The translations under genes were made by a program, and so were the position numbers. This document shows, one piece after another, positions 1 to 11,450 of a DNA stretch of 64,000 nt. Positions within the stretch are counted from its first letter, which is position 1; every line of letters starts with the position of its first letter. The stretch covers positions 18,938,501 through 19,002,500 of the forward strand of contig JACSVZ010000010.1 of the NCBI GenBank assembly GCA_014706295.1, given 5' to 3'. The notes below the pieces were generated by a model, which was given only the letters and a program-made list of their open reading frames with translations, was not told the origin of the DNA and did not search any database. This stretch comes from Lycocorax pyrrhopterus obiensis. Its lineage: Eukaryota; Chordata; Aves; Passeriformes; Paradisaeidae.

Positions 1-122
1 GGCCCTCCCGGGTGCCCCCGGGTGCCACCACCGCCCCCTCCCCGGCCCTCCCGGGTGCCTTTGGGTGCCACCACCGCCCCCTCCCCGGCCCTCCCGGGTG
101 CCCCCGGGTGCCCTGGGTGGCC
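1..122. repeat. CD276: Short GC-rich tandem repeat, edge of window
   Basis: About two and a half copies of a ~49-bp unit (ccggccctcccgggtgcc type) run up to the donor of the CD276 IgC exon. They lie in the following intron and continue off the left edge. Confidence 0.8.
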
Positions 123-130
123 CGGCTCAC

Positions 131-427
131 CGGTGATGGTGACGGAGGCGTGGCCGTGCTGCCGCAGCACAGCGTTGAGCACCAGGCACGAGTAGGTGAC
201 GCTGGGCTCCACCAGCACGCGCAGGACGCTGCGCACCTCGAACAGCCCCTCCTCGTTGGCCACCTGCCACGTGGTGACGTTGGCCGTCAGGTTGGCGCCC
301 CGGCCGTCCTGCCACAGCACGCTGGCCTCGGGGTAGCCGCGGGACGCCTGGCACGTCACCACGGCCACGTCGCCCGGCTTCAGGTCCTTGCTGGGCTCCA
401 GGTGCACGCTGGGCTTGGAGTAGGGAG
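131..427 (-). CDS. CD276: CD276 (B7-H3) coding exon, first IgC-type domain (partial gene)
   Basis: This exon encodes residues ~131-229 of a B7-family surface protein, the membrane-proximal constant-type Ig domain that follows the V domain. It starts [12 protein letters not shown] and ends ASVTIT. The Ig disulphide cysteines are Cys156 (in VVTCQ) and Cys211 (in TYSCL), with the core Trp in VLWQDG. Sequons are NLT and NVT. An acceptor (cccgcag) precedes base 427 and a GTGAG donor follows base 131. The 297-nt length and phase 1-1 borders match the V exon, so the joined frame reads VA-APYSK as in mammalian B7-H3. B7-H3 modulates T-cell and NK-cell responses from the plasma membrane; its receptor is not settled. 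Later exons (any further Ig domains, transmembrane segment, tail) lie left of the window, so a 2-Ig or 4-Ig form cannot be decided. Identification is by motif recall, not by search. Confidence 0.93.
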
Positions 428-539
428 CTGCGGGCGACAAGGGCACGAGCGGCGTGAGGGGTGGCATCGGGAGGCCGGGCACGCCCCAGGAGGGGCTGTG
501 CCGGCTGATGAACGCACCGGCCCAGGGCTCCTCAGCTGT

Positions 540-2240
540 GGGCCAGGGATGGCTGAGGTGGCCCTCAGCTGGAACATCTCCACCGTGGTGACACTGTCGG
601 TGAGGGCTCCTCAGCTTTGGGTCAGCGGGACCCCACACCCAGGGTGATCCCACATCCAGCCTGACCCCACATCCAGGGTGATCCCACACTTCCAAGGTGT
701 CCCCTCAACTGGAGCCTCTGCATTGTGGTGACATTGTCAGTGAGGGCTCCTCAGCTGTGGGTCACTCTGGCTGAGGTGGCCCCTCAACTGGAGCCTCTCC
801 ACCATGGTGACATTGTCAGTGAGGGCTCCTCAGCTCTGGGTCAGCGTGACCACATACCCAGCGTGACCCCACACCCAAGGTGATCCCACATCCAGGATGA
901 TCCCACACTTTCAAGGTGGCCCCTCAAGTGGGAGCCTCTCCATTTTGGTGACATTTTTGGTGAGGGCTCCCCAGCTGTGGGTCATGGGCGGTTTTAGTGA
1001 CCCCTCAACTGGAGCCTCTCCACCATGGTGACATTGTCGGTGAGGGCTCCTCACCTTTGGGTCAGCGTGACCCCACACCCAGTGTGATCCCACATCCAGG
1101 ACAATCCCACACTTCCAAGGGATCCCCTCAACCGGGAGCCTCCCCACCATGGTGACATTGTTGGTGAGGGCTCCTCAACTTTGGGTCAGTGTGATCCCAC
1201 ACCCAGGGTGACCCCACACTTCCAACGTGGCCCCTCAACTGGAGCCTCTCCATTTTGGTGACATCGTTGGTGAGGGCTCCACCACTTTGGGTCACTCTGG
1301 CTGAGGTGGCCCCTCAACTGGAGCCTCTCCACCATGGTGACATTGTCGGTGAGGGCTCCTCAGCTCTGGGTCAGCGTGACCCCACACCCAGGGTGATCCC
1401 ACACCCAGGGTGACCCCACATCCAGGACAATCCCACACTTCCAAGGTGGCCCCTCAACTGGGAGCCTCTCCATTTTGGTGACATTTTTGGTGAGGGCTCC
1501 CCAGCTGTGGGTCATGGATGGTTTTGGTGGCCCCTCAACTGGAGCCTCCCCACCATGGTGATGTTGCTGGTGAAGGCTCCTCAACTCTGGGTCAGCGTGA
1601 CCCCACACCCAGGGTGATCCCACACTTCCAAGGTGTCCCCTCAACTGGAGCCTCTCCACCATGGGGACATTGTCACTGAAGGCTCCTCCACTGTGGGTCA
1701 CTCTGGTTTTGGTGGCCCCTCAGCTGGAGCCTCTCCACCGTGGTGACATTGTCGGTGAGGGCTCCTCAACTTTGGGTCAGTGTGACCCCACACCCAAGGT
1801 GATCCCACACCCAGGGTGACCCCACACTTCCAAGGTGGCCCCTCAAGTAGGAGCCTCTCCATTTTGGTGACATTTTTGGTGAGGGCTCCCCAGCTGTGGG
1901 TCATGGATGGTTTTGGTGGGCCCTCAGCTGGAGCCTCTCCACCGTGGTGACATTGTCGGTGAGGGCTCCTCAACTTTGGGTCAGTGTGACCCCACACCCA
2001 AGGTGATCCCACACCCAGGGTGACCCCACACTTCCAACATGGCCCCTCAACTGGAGCCTCTCCACCATGGTGACACTGTCAGTGAGGGCTCCTCAGCTGT
2101 GGGTCACTCTGGTGTTGGTGGCCCCTCAACTGGAGCCTCTCCACCATGGTGACATTGTCGGTGGGGGCTCTTCAACTTTGGGTCAGCGTGACCCCACACC
2201 CAGCGTGACCCCACACTTCCAAGGCATCCCCCAACTGGAA
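540..2240. repeat. CD276: Minisatellite in CD276 intron between IgV and IgC exons
   Basis: Degenerate tandem array whose repeated blocks are: cctcaactggagcctctcca, a cc(a/g)tggtgacattgtcggtg block, gggctcctcagctttgggtc, and cccacacccagggtgatccc. Blocks are reused in variable order, giving periods of about 130 to 250 bp rather than one clean unit. It fills almost the whole intron between the two Ig exons. Confidence 0.9.
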
Positions 2241-2345
2241 GCCTCCCCACCACGGCGCCGCGGCCGGCGGCCGCCCCTCGTTGGCGAACCCGCGCCCAGG
2301 CTGGCACGGCCGGAGCCCCGTCCCCGCCGGGCACCCCCTCCTCAC

Positions 2346-2696
2346 CTGCCACCTGCAGGGTGACGGCGGCGCTGTCGTGGTCGCGCACGCGCACGAAGCA
2401 GGTGAAGCTGCCCTCGTCGGCGATGCGCACGCGGCGCAGCAGCAGCGACACGTTGCCCCGCGCCAGCTGGTCGTAGAAGAGCGCCGTGCGGTTGGCGTAG
2501 CCGCGGCCCTGGTCCTGCAGGCGGTCGCGGCCGCCGGAGAAGCCGTGCACCAGGCGCTTGGTGTCCGTCAGCTGCCAGATCAGGCTCAGCTCCGCCACGC
2601 TGAAGTTGGCATCGGGCGAGAAGGAGCAGCGCAGGGTGGCGTCGTGGCCGAACAGGGCCACCACCGGCTCCTCCGGGACCCGGATCTCCATGGCAC
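2346..2696 (-). CDS. CD276: CD276 (B7-H3) coding exon, IgV domain
   Basis: This 351-nt, phase 1-1 exon encodes residues ~14-130, the distal V-type Ig domain. It begins [16 protein letters not shown], matching the mature B7-H3 N-terminus (ALEVQVPEDPVVAL type). Key features are Cys37 (LRCSF), Trp54 in LIWQLTDTK, the YANRTALF sequon block, and DEGSFTCF with the second cysteine at 113. LIWQLTDTK and [10 protein letters not shown] are B7-H3 hallmarks that distinguish it from CD274, PDCD1LG2 and VTCN1. The acceptor cccgcag lies just before 2696 and the donor GTGAGG follows 2346. Between LVHGF and YANRT there are a few more residues (RDRLQ) than I recall in mammals. Minisatellites flank the exon on both sides, leaving about 60 bp of ordinary intron on the acceptor side and about 100 bp on the donor side. 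Confidence 0.95.
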
Positions 2697-2759
2697 CTGC
2701 GGGAGGGCGGCGGGACGCGGTGGGGCACCTCCGGGAGCGCCGCCCGCCTTCTCCGCCTG

Positions 2760-5150
2760 GGGAACGGCTCAGGAAACCCAGGGATGCCCGTGGGAGGGAC
2801 ACACGGGCAGGTGGCATCTACAGGACGGTCCCCAGCAATGCCACCGCACTGGAATGGGGACAAACTGCACCAAACTGGGGCACCCTCGGCTGCCAGGACC
2901 TGCCAGGACCTGCCATGGGCACCCAAACCTGGATAACGGCCAAGCGATGACCATGAGAGGGACACGCGGGCAGGTGGCATCTCAGGACAGTCCCCAGCCA
3001 CGCCACCCTGCTGGAAGGGGGGCAGTCCCACACCCAGCACCAAACTGGGGCACCCTCAGCTGTCAGGACCTGCCAGGACCTGCCATGGGCACCCAAACCT
3101 GGATAACATCCAAAAAAACCCAGGGATGCCCGTGGGAGGGACACGTGGGCAGGTGGCATCTACAGGACGGTCCCCAGCAATGCCACCACGCTGGAAGGGG
3201 ACAAACTGCACCAAACTGCAGCACCCTCGGCTGCCAGGACCTGCCAGGACCTGCCATGGGCACCCAAACCTGGATGACGGCCAAGCGATGACCATGAGAG
3301 GGACACGCGGGCAGGTGGCATCTCAGGACGGTCCCCAGCCACGCCACCCTGCTGGAAGGGGGGCAGTCCCACACCCAGCACCAAACTGGGGCACCCTCAG
3401 CTGTCAGGACCTGCCAGGACCTGCCATGGGCACCCAAACCTGGATAACATCCAAAAAAACCCAGGGATGCCCGTGGGAGGGACACGTGGGCAGGTGGCAT
3501 CTACAGGACGGTCCCCAGCAATGCCACCACGCTGGAAGGGGACAAACTGCACCAAACTGCAGCACCCTCGGCTGCCAGGACCTGCCAGGACCTGCCAGGA
3601 CCTGCCATGGGCACCCAAACCTGGATGACGGCCAAGCGATGACCATGAGAGGGACACCCGGGCAGGTGGCATCTCAGGACGGTCCCCAGCCATGTCACCC
3701 TGCTGGAACGGGGACAGTCCCACACCCAGCACCAAACTGGGGCACCTCTGGCTGCTGGGACCTGCCATGGGCACCCAAACCTGGATAACATCCAAAAAAA
3801 TCCAGGGATGCCCGTGGGAGGGACACGCGGGCAGGTGGCATCTACAGGACGGCCCCCAGCAATGCCACCGCGCTGGAATGGGGACAAACTGCACCAAACT
3901 GGGGCACCCTCGGCTGCCAGGACCTGCCAGGACCTGCCAGGACCTGCCATGGGCACGCAAACCTGGATAACGGCCAAGCGATGACCATGAGAGGGACACA
4001 CGGGCAGGTGGCATCTACAGGACGGTCCCCAGCCATGCCACCCTGCTGGAAGGGGGACAGTCCCACACCCAGCTCCAAACTGGGGCACCCTCAGCTGTCA
4101 GGACCTGCCAGGACCTGCCATGGGCACCCAAACCTGGATAACATCCAAAAAAACCCAGGGATGCCCGTGGGAGGGACACGCGGGCAGGTGGCATCTACAG
4201 GACGGTCCCCAGCCATGTTACCCTGCTGGAAGGGGACAAGCTGCACCAAACTGGGGCACCCTCGGCTGCCAGGACCTGCCATGGGCACCCAAACCTGGAT
4301 AACAGCCAAGCGATGACCATGGGAGGGACACACGGGCAGGTGGCATCTACAGGACTGTCCCCAGCAATGCCACCGCACTGGAATGGGGACAAACTGCACC
4401 AAACTGGGGCACCCTCGGCTGCCAGGACCTGCCAGGACCTGCCAGGACCTGCCGGGGCACCCAAACCTGGATAACAGCCAAGCAATGACCACAAGAGGGA
4501 CACGCGGGCAGGTGGCATCTACAGGACGGTCCCCAGCAATGCCACCGCGCTGGAATGGGGCAAGCTGCACCAAACTGGGGCACCCTCGGCTGCCAGGACC
4601 TGCCAGGACCTGCCATGGGCACCCAAACCTGGATAACGGCCAAGCGATGACCACGAGAGGGACACATGGGCAGGTGGCATCTACAGGACGGTCCCCAGCC
4701 ATGTCACCCTGCTGGAAGGGGGACAGTCCCACACCCAGCTCCAAACTGGGGCACCCTCAGCTGTCAGGACCTGCCAGGACCTGCCATGGGCACCCAAACC
4801 TGGATAACATCCAAAAAAACCCAGGGATGCCCGTGGGAGGGACACGCGGGCAGGTGGCATCTACAGGACGGTCCCCAGCAATGCCACCACGCTGGAAGGG
4901 GACAAACTGCACCAAACTGCAGCACCCTCGGCTGCCAGGACCTGCCAGGACCTGCCATGGGCACCCAAACCTGGATAACAGCCAAGTGATGACCACGAGA
5001 GGGACACCCGGGCAGGTGGCATCTCCAGGACGGTCCCCAGCAATGCCACCGCACTGGAATGGGGACAAACTGCACCAAACTGGGGCACCCTCGGCTGCCA
5101 GGACCTGCCAGGACCTGCCAGGACCTGCCAGGGCACCCAAACCTGCAGCG
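2760..5150. repeat. CD276: Higher-order minisatellite in CD276 intron 5' of IgV exon
   Basis: About 14 copies of a ~170-bp unit (gggagggacacgcgggcagg, tggcatctacaggacggtcc, ccaaactggggcaccctc, one to four ccaggacctg steps, gggcacccaaacctggataa). Two unit types differ at the end: one ends catccaaaaaaacccaggga, the other ggccaagcgatgaccatgag. They partly alternate, giving a ~340-bp higher-order period. The ccaggacctg step varies in number between copies, a sign of slippage. Confidence 0.92.
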
Positions 5151-5282
5151 GGACACGGAGCCCGGATTGTCCCCATGGAGCCAGGAGGGGACACGGTGCC
5201 CAGGGGCAGCCAGCCCTGGCCAGGCTGGCAGGAGCGAGGTGGCACCAGGGCCCCAGCACGGGGCCAGCCGGTGTGGCAGGGG

Positions 5283-6315
5283 ACGATTCCGGCTGATCCC
5301 AGCACCATGGGATGATTCCGGCTGGTCCCAGTGCCATGGAATCATTCCAGCTGATCCCAGTGCCATAGAAGGATTCCAGCCCCATCCCAGTGCCATGGCA
5401 CCATTCCAGCTGATCCCAGTGCCATGGCATGATTCCGGCTGATCCCAGTGCCATGGAATGAGTCCAGCCAGATCCCAGTGCCATGGAAGGATTCTGGCTG
5501 ATCCCAGTGACATGGAATCATTCCAGCCCTATCCCAGTGCCCCAGCACGATTCCAGCTGATCCCAGTGCCATGGAAGGAATCCAGCTGATCCCAGTTCCC
5601 CGGCACGATTCCAGCTGATCCCAGTGCCATGGAATCATGCTAGCTGATCCCAGTGCCATGGAATGGTTCCAGCTGATCCCAGTGCCATGGAAGGATTCCA
5701 GCCCCATCCCAGTGCCATGGAATGATTCCAGCTGATCCCGGTGACATGGAATCATTCCAGGCCCATCCCAGTGCCCCAGCATGATTCCAGCTGATCCCAG
5801 TGCCATGGGATTGTTCCAGCTGATCCCAGTGCCATGGAATCATTCCAGCGCCATCCCAGTGCCATGGAAGGATTCCAGCTCCACCCCAGTGCCATGGCAC
5901 CATTCCAGCTGATCCCAGTGCCATGGCACGATTCCGGCTGATCCCAGTGCCATGGAATGAGTCCAGCCAGATCCCAGTTCCCCAGCATGATTCCAGCCCC
6001 ATCCCAGTGCCATGGAATTGTTCCAGCTGATCCCAGTTCCCCGGCATGATTCCAGCCCCATCCCAGTGCCATGGAATCATTCCAGCCGATCCCAGTGCCA
6101 TGGAATGATTCCGGCTGATCCCAGTGACATGGAATCATTCCAGCCCCATCCCAGTGCCTCAGCACGATTCCAGCTGATCCCAGTGCCATGGGATTGTTCC
6201 AGCTGATCTCAGTGCCATGGAATCATGCCAGCCCCATCCCAGTGCCATGGAGCGATTCCAGCTCCATCCCAGTTCCCCAGCATAATTCCAGCTCCATCCC
6301 AGTGCCACGGAAGGA
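5283..6315. repeat. CD276: 29-bp minisatellite in CD276 intron
   Basis: Roughly 35 copies of a ~29-bp unit built from attccagctgatcccagtg and ccatggaatg, with variants ccccagcatg and ccccatccc. Units contain the NcoI-type palindrome ccatgg and gattcc/ggaatc inverted pairs. Confidence 0.93.
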
Positions 6316-6696
6316 TTCCCACCCCAAAGCATCCCAAGGGCAGCTCCCCGATCCCAGCAGGGTCAGGAAAAGGGGACACACCTCCTCTGGGCCAAGGATT
6401 CCCCTGGAATTCCCACCTCAGCCCGCTGCCCAACGCCTTCCCACGGCAAACTCCTGCCGTGAGGCGAGGGCAGGGAATTTTCGGGAAGCTCCCGAGCCGG
6501 CCGGGCGAGGAGGGCGGGAAGGAGCCGTGCCAGGGGCCGCAGCCGGGCGGGACAAGGGCACCGGGCAGCCGGCCTGGCTCCGGCCGCGTCCCGAGCGCCC
6601 GGAGCCGCCTCCGCCGGGCACGGCTCCGTCGGGATGGCGGCGGCACCGGGAACGTGGCCGTGGAATGCACCGGGAACACGGCCCGGCCCCGCTCAC

Positions 6697-6736
6697 CTGC
6701 CAGGCCGAGCGCCAGGACCAGCAGCGGGAAGAGCAT
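6697..6736 (-). CDS. CD276: CD276 start codon and signal-peptide exon
   Basis: A short exon reads MLFPLLVLALGLA plus one base, then a GTGAG donor. It supplies the initiator ATG (6736-6734) with A at -3. The 13-residue hydrophobic run is a classic signal-peptide core. The single leftover G joins the V exon to give [12 protein letters not shown], in phase and positioned like the mammalian LTGALEVQV junction, so secretion-signal cleavage would fall close to this splice. This start is preferred because no other in-frame ATG with a leader and donor is visible upstream of the V exon. The true 5' edge of the exon is unknown. Possible acceptors lie just upstream (for example directly before the ATG, or near 6815), so any 5' UTR part is not marked. 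The leader is short for the family. Confidence 0.82.
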
Positions 6737-6892
6737 CCTCGGCACGGGAAAAGTCGGGATGAGGCGGCGGGAGCGGGCACGGCCTCGGGAATCCTCTCTG
6801 GGAAGCAGCGCCCCGAGCTGCGGGAAAACACACGGGAACAGCGGGATGGCGCTGGGAAGGAGGGACACGGAGCAGGGGAAGGGACCGGGCCA

Positions 6893-7290
6893 GGGATCCC
6901 ACTCCGGCCATTCCCAGAGATCCCATGGAAGCCATTCCCGGGGATCTCCCGGGGATCCCACTCCGGCCATTCCCAGGGGATCCCAGACTGGCCATTCCCG
7001 GGGATCCACACTGGCCATTCCCGGGGATCCCACCCCGGCCATTCCCGGGGATCCCATTGGAGCCATTCCCGGGATCCCACTCCAGCCATTCCCGGGGATC
7101 CCACTCTGGCCATTCCCAGAGATTCCACTCCGGCCATTCCCAGAGATCCCACTCCAGCCATTCCCAGGGATCCCATGGCAGCCATTCCCGGGATCCCACT
7201 CTGGCCATTCCCAGGGATCCCACCTCAGCCATTCCCGGGGATCCCCCTCTGGCCATTCCCAGGGATCCCACAGCGGCCATTCCCAGAGAA
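6893..7290. repeat. CD276: 24-bp minisatellite upstream of the CD276 ATG exon
   Basis: About 16 copies of a ~24-bp unit, ggccattcccggggatccca plus a few variable bases. It starts about 150 bp upstream (minus-strand sense) of the signal-peptide exon. Confidence 0.93.
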
Positions 7291-7615
7291 CGCCACAGGA
7301 GCCCCGTCCCTTCCTCGCCGCCGCTTCTCCTCCCCCGCTCTCGTTCCCGTCCTTCCCGGCTTTTCCCTCCATCCGCGCGCTCCAAGAGGAGCCAGCTCGC
7401 TCCCAGGCTCTGGAATTCGGCTCCAGCCGGAGCGGGGAGGGGCTCACAGCGAGAGGGTTGCGGGTTCCCGGCTGGCGGCAGGGAATTCTCCGGGCTGGGG
7501 CTGTCCCGGCCAAGCGGGAACGGGAGCGGAGCTGGACGCGGGGCCGGGGAGGGCAGAGGCCCGGCTGGCGGCATTCCCGGGCACCCCGCGTGACCCGCGG
7601 CCGGAACGAGCTCCG
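7291..7615. other. Unique GC-rich spacer between arrays
   Basis: Unique, CpG-rich sequence between two arrays. No exon is recognised. A minus-strand 5' UTR exon of CD276 could hide here, but no strong donor stands out. Confidence 0.4.
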
Positions 7616-7619
7616 GACA

Positions 7620-8125
7620 GCGCGGACACGGCTGTCCCCTCCCTGTCCCCGAACAGCGCGGGGTCCTCTGCTGTCCCCTCCCTGTCCCTGAATATCCCGG
7701 GGTCCCACTGCTGTCCCCTCCCTGTCCCCGAACAGCCCGGGGTCCCCCTGTGTCCCCTCCCTGTCCTGAACACCCCAGAATCCCTCGTGTCCCCTCCCTG
7801 TCCCCGAATATCCCAGAGTCCCACTGCTGTCCCCTCCCTGTCCCCGAACACCCCAGAGCCCCCCGTGTCCCCTCCCTGTCCCACCCCACCCCAGAGCCCC
7901 CCGTGTCCCCTCCCTGTCCCCGAACATCCCAGGGTCCCCCCGTGTCCCCTCCCTGTCCCTGAATATCCCGGGGTCCCACTGCTGTCCCCTCCCTGTCCCC
8001 GAACAGCCCGGGGTCCCCCTGTGTCCCCTCCCTGTCCTGAACACCCCAGAATCCCTCGTGTCCCCTCCCTGTCCCACCCCATCCCAGGGTCCCCCCGTGT
8101 CCCCTCCCTGTCCCCTCCCTGTCCC
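7620..8125. repeat. C-rich minisatellite (gtcccctccctgtcccc)
   Basis: About 16 copies of a 28-33-bp unit, gtcccctccctgtccccgaa followed by cagcccggg or variants. It is strongly C-rich on the plus strand, so the minus strand has runs of GGGG spaced for G-quadruplex formation. Confidence 0.93.
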
Positions 8126-8250
8126 CTGTCCCCCTCTGCCAAGGCCCCCCTTGTGGGGTCGCGGCGGGAGCGGCCCCGGCCCTGTTCCCTAAATCCCCTT
8201 CGGCCGGGAAAGGGCAGCGCCAGAGGCCGGCCCGGCTCAGCTCCCGCGGG
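8126..8250. other. Short unique GC-rich spacer
   Basis: About 125 bp of CpG-rich unique sequence where plus-strand composition switches from C-rich arrays on the left to G-rich arrays on the right. No gene is seen. Confidence 0.4.
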
Positions 8251-8251
8251 G

Positions 8252-9880
8252 GAAACTGAGGCACGAAGGGAACCCGGGGCACGGGGGACGGGGAAACTGA
8301 GGCACAAAGGGGAAACTGAGGCACAAAGGGGAAACTGAGGCACGAAGGGGAAACTGAGGCACAAAGGGAAACTGGGGCACGGGGAACGGGGAAACTGAGG
8401 CACAAAAGAGGAAACTGAGGCACAAGGAATGGGGAAACTGAGGCACAGAGGGGAAACTGAGGCACAAAGGGAAACCGAGGCACAATGGGGAAACTGAGGC
8501 ACAGAGGGGAAACTGAGGCACAAAGGGAAACCGGGGCACGGGGAATGGGGAAACTGAGGCACAGAGAATGGGGGAAACTGAGGCACGAGGAGAAACAGGC
8601 ACGGGGAATGGGGGAAACTGAGGCACGAGGGGGAAACTGAGGCACAGGGAATGGGGAAACTGAGGCACGAAGGGAAGATGGGGCACAAAGGGAAACCGGG
8701 GCACGGGGAATGGGGGAATGGGCACAGGGAATGGGGAAACTGAGGCACGAGGGAGAAAGTGGGGCACAGGGAATGGGGGAAACTGAGGCACGGGGAATGG
8801 GGAAACTGAGGCACAAAGGGGAAACTGAGGCACAAAGGGAAACCGGGGCATGGGGAATGGGGAAACTGGGGCACAAAAGAGGAAACTGAGGCACAGGGAA
8901 TGGGGGAAGGGGCACAGGGAATGGGGAAACTGAGGCACAAAGAGAAACCGAGGCACGAGGGGGAAACTGAGGGACAGAGAATGGGGAAACTGAGGCACGA
9001 GGGGGACACTGAGGCACAGGGAATGGGGAAACTGAGGCACAGGAAATGGGGAAACTGAGGCACGGGGAATGGGGGAAACTGAGGCACAGGAAATGGGGAA
9101 ACTGAGGCACGGGGAATGGGGAAACTGAGGCACGAGGGGGACACTGAGGCACGGGGAATGGGGAAACTGAGGCAGGAGGAGAAACAGGCACAGGGAATGG
9201 GGGAAACTGAGGCACAAAGGGAAACTGGGGCACGGGGAATGGGGAAAGTGAGGCACAGGGAATGGGGAAAGTGAGGCACAAAGGGGAAACTGAGGCACGG
9301 GGAATGGGGGAAACTGAGGCACAAGGGGGAAAGTGAGGCGCGGGGAATGGGGGAAACTGAGGCACAAAGGGGAAACTGAGGCACAGGGAATGGGGAAACT
9401 GAGGCACAAGGGGGAAACTGAGGCACAAAGGGGAAACTGAGGCACGGGGAATGGGGAAACTGAGGCACAAGGGGGAAACTGAGGCGCGGGGAATGGGGAA
9501 ACTGAGGCACAAGGGGGAAAGTGAGGCGCGGGGAATGGGGAAACTGAGGCACAGGGAATGGGGGAAACTGAGGCACAAAGGGGACACTGAGGCGCAGAGA
9601 ATGGGGGAAACTGAGGCACAAGGGGGAAGCTGAGGCGCGGGGAATGGGGGAAACTGAGGCACAAAGGGGAAACTGAGGCACGGGGAATGGGGAAACTGAG
9701 GCACAGGGAACAGGGAAAGTGAGGCACAAGGGGGAAACTGAGGCACGGGGAATGGGGAAAGTGAGGCGCAAAAGGGGAAACTGAGGCACGGGGAATGGGG
9801 AAACTGAAGAACAGGGAACGGGGAAACTGAGGCACAAGGGGGAAACTGAGGCGCGGGGACTGGGGGAAACTGAGGCCCAG
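8252..9880. repeat. Minisatellite with MIR/CORE-SINE-like unit
   Basis: Many tens of copies of a 17-30-bp unit whose core is GGGGAAACTGAGGCACA, alternating short (..aaaggggaaactgaggc) and long forms with an inserted gggaatggg. The segment AATGGGGAAACTGAGGCACA followed by GAG in some units closely matches the conserved core of MIR/CORE-SINE elements (GATGAGGAAACTGAGGCACA then GAG). The array may have grown from a fragment of such a SINE. It lies in the putative first intron of CD276. Confidence 0.92.
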
Positions 9881-10540
9881 CTGAGGCCCCGCTGCCCGGG
9901 CAAGGGAAACGGTGACTCATCCCGCTCGGAATTGCTCCCTTTTCCCGGGAATGCCAAACAAATCCCGTTCTCCAGGCTCGCTGGCCCACAGCTCCTGCCG
10001 GGCCGGCCCAGCGGTGCCGCGGCGAGGCGACAGCCGCGCCCCCGACCCTCCCCGCCGCGCCCCCGACCCTCCCCGCCGCGCCGTGACTCAGTTTCCCCGG
10101 CCCCGGGGTGCGATCCAAGGGCACGAGACCGCTAAGGAATCCCACAAAACCGTCCCCTGGGAGGGTGCCGGGACGGCCGAACCCTCGGGAACCCCAAGGA
10201 ATAATTAAATCCCCCCGGGAATTGTCCATCAGCCGCTCCCTGGGTTTTTACAGACCCCCGAATTATCGCCCCGAGGTGTCACGGAAACACCTCCGGACCC
10301 GGGGAGAAGCCCGGGCCTCCCTCTCCAGCTCCATCCCAGGTTTTGGGGTGCCTGGGCTCAGCCCCTCTCCTCGAGCCCGGAGCCCGGCTCTGCTCGGGAC
10401 TAACTTTAGTCCCCGCTCAGCCTCTGGGGGTGCAGCTCCGCACCCGGGGCTGTGTGGGGAGGGGGGCGCGGAAAGACGGGACAGAGCGCCCAGATCCCAT
10501 CGGGGATTCGGGGTGTGGTGGTTGGGGTCAGGAAGGGACG
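9881..10540. other. Unique GC-rich segment with two AP-1 motifs
   Basis: Non-repetitive, CpG-rich sequence between arrays, with TGACTCA at 9913-9919 and 10084-10090 and a short direct repeat of ccccgaccctccccgccgcg (about 10037-10080). The small inverted repeat gggactaactttagtcccc lies near 10397. No exon is recognised. It could be regulatory for CD276, but that is only a suggestion from the motifs. Confidence 0.35.
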
Positions 10541-10542
10541 GG

Positions 10543-11450
10543 GACTCGGGGTGACACCGGGCAGGAGGATGGGATGAAGATTTGGGGTGTCACCTGGAAG
10601 GAGGAAGGGATGAGGATTTGGGGTGACACCGGGCCAGGAGGAAGGGATGAGGATTTGGGGTGATGTCTGGAAGGAGGATGGGATGAGGATTTGGGGTGAC
10701 ACCAGGCAGGAGGAAGGGATGAGGATTTGGGGTGATTCCTGGAAGGAGGATGGGATGAGGATTTGGGGTGATACCTGGCAGGAGAAAGGGATGAGGATTT
10801 GGGGTGACACCGGGCCAGGAGGAAGGGATGAGGATTTGGGGTGATGTCTGGAAGGAGGATGGGATGAAGATTTGGGGTGATTCCTGGAAGGAGGATGGGA
10901 TGAGGATTTGGGGTGACACCGGGCAGGAGGATGGGATGAGGATTTTGGGTGCAGTGCTGGGAAGGAGGATGGGATGAGGATTTGGGGTGCAATACCTGGC
11001 GGGAGGGTAGGATGAGGATCTGGGGTGCAAAACTTGGAAGGAAGAAGGGATGAGGATTTGGGGTGATTCCTGGCGGGAGGAAGGGGCTGGGATTCGGGGT
11101 GATACCGGGCAGGAGGAAAGGACTGGGACTCGGGGTGATCCCTGTCCGGAGGAAGGAACAAGGATTCGGGGTGATCCCTGCCCGGAGGAAGGGGCTGGGA
11201 TTCGGGGTGATCCTGGAGGAAGGGGCTGGGATTCGGGGCGATCCCTGCCCGGAGGAAGGAACAAGGATTCGGGGTGATCCCTGCCCGGAGGAAGGGGCTG
11301 GGATTCAGGGTGATCCCTGTCCGGAGGAAGGGGCTGGGATTCAGGGTGATCCCTGTCCGGAGGAAGGAACAAGGATTCGGGGTGATCCTGGAGGAAGGGG
11401 CTGGGATTCGGGGTGATCCCTGTCCGGAGGAAGGGGCTGGGATTCGGGAT
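10543..11450. repeat. 36-bp G-rich minisatellite
   Basis: About 26 copies of a ~36-bp unit (gatgaggatttggggtgaca, ccgggcaggaggatgg). From about 11070 onward the unit drifts to gaaggggctgggattcgggg with gtgatccctgtccgg. Confidence 0.93.

Noticed and set aside
6693..10229. Open frame of 1178 codons on the minus strand
   Set aside because: It runs through three unrelated minisatellites (CSFPIP/CLSFP-type repeats) and overlaps the real CD276 start exon in another context. No domain, codon signature or splice support. Stop-poor repeats explain it.
10397..10415. Small inverted repeat gggactaactttagtcccc as a terminator or RNA hairpin
   Set aside because: Only about seven paired bases, no transcript context, and hairpin terminators do not apply to vertebrate genes.
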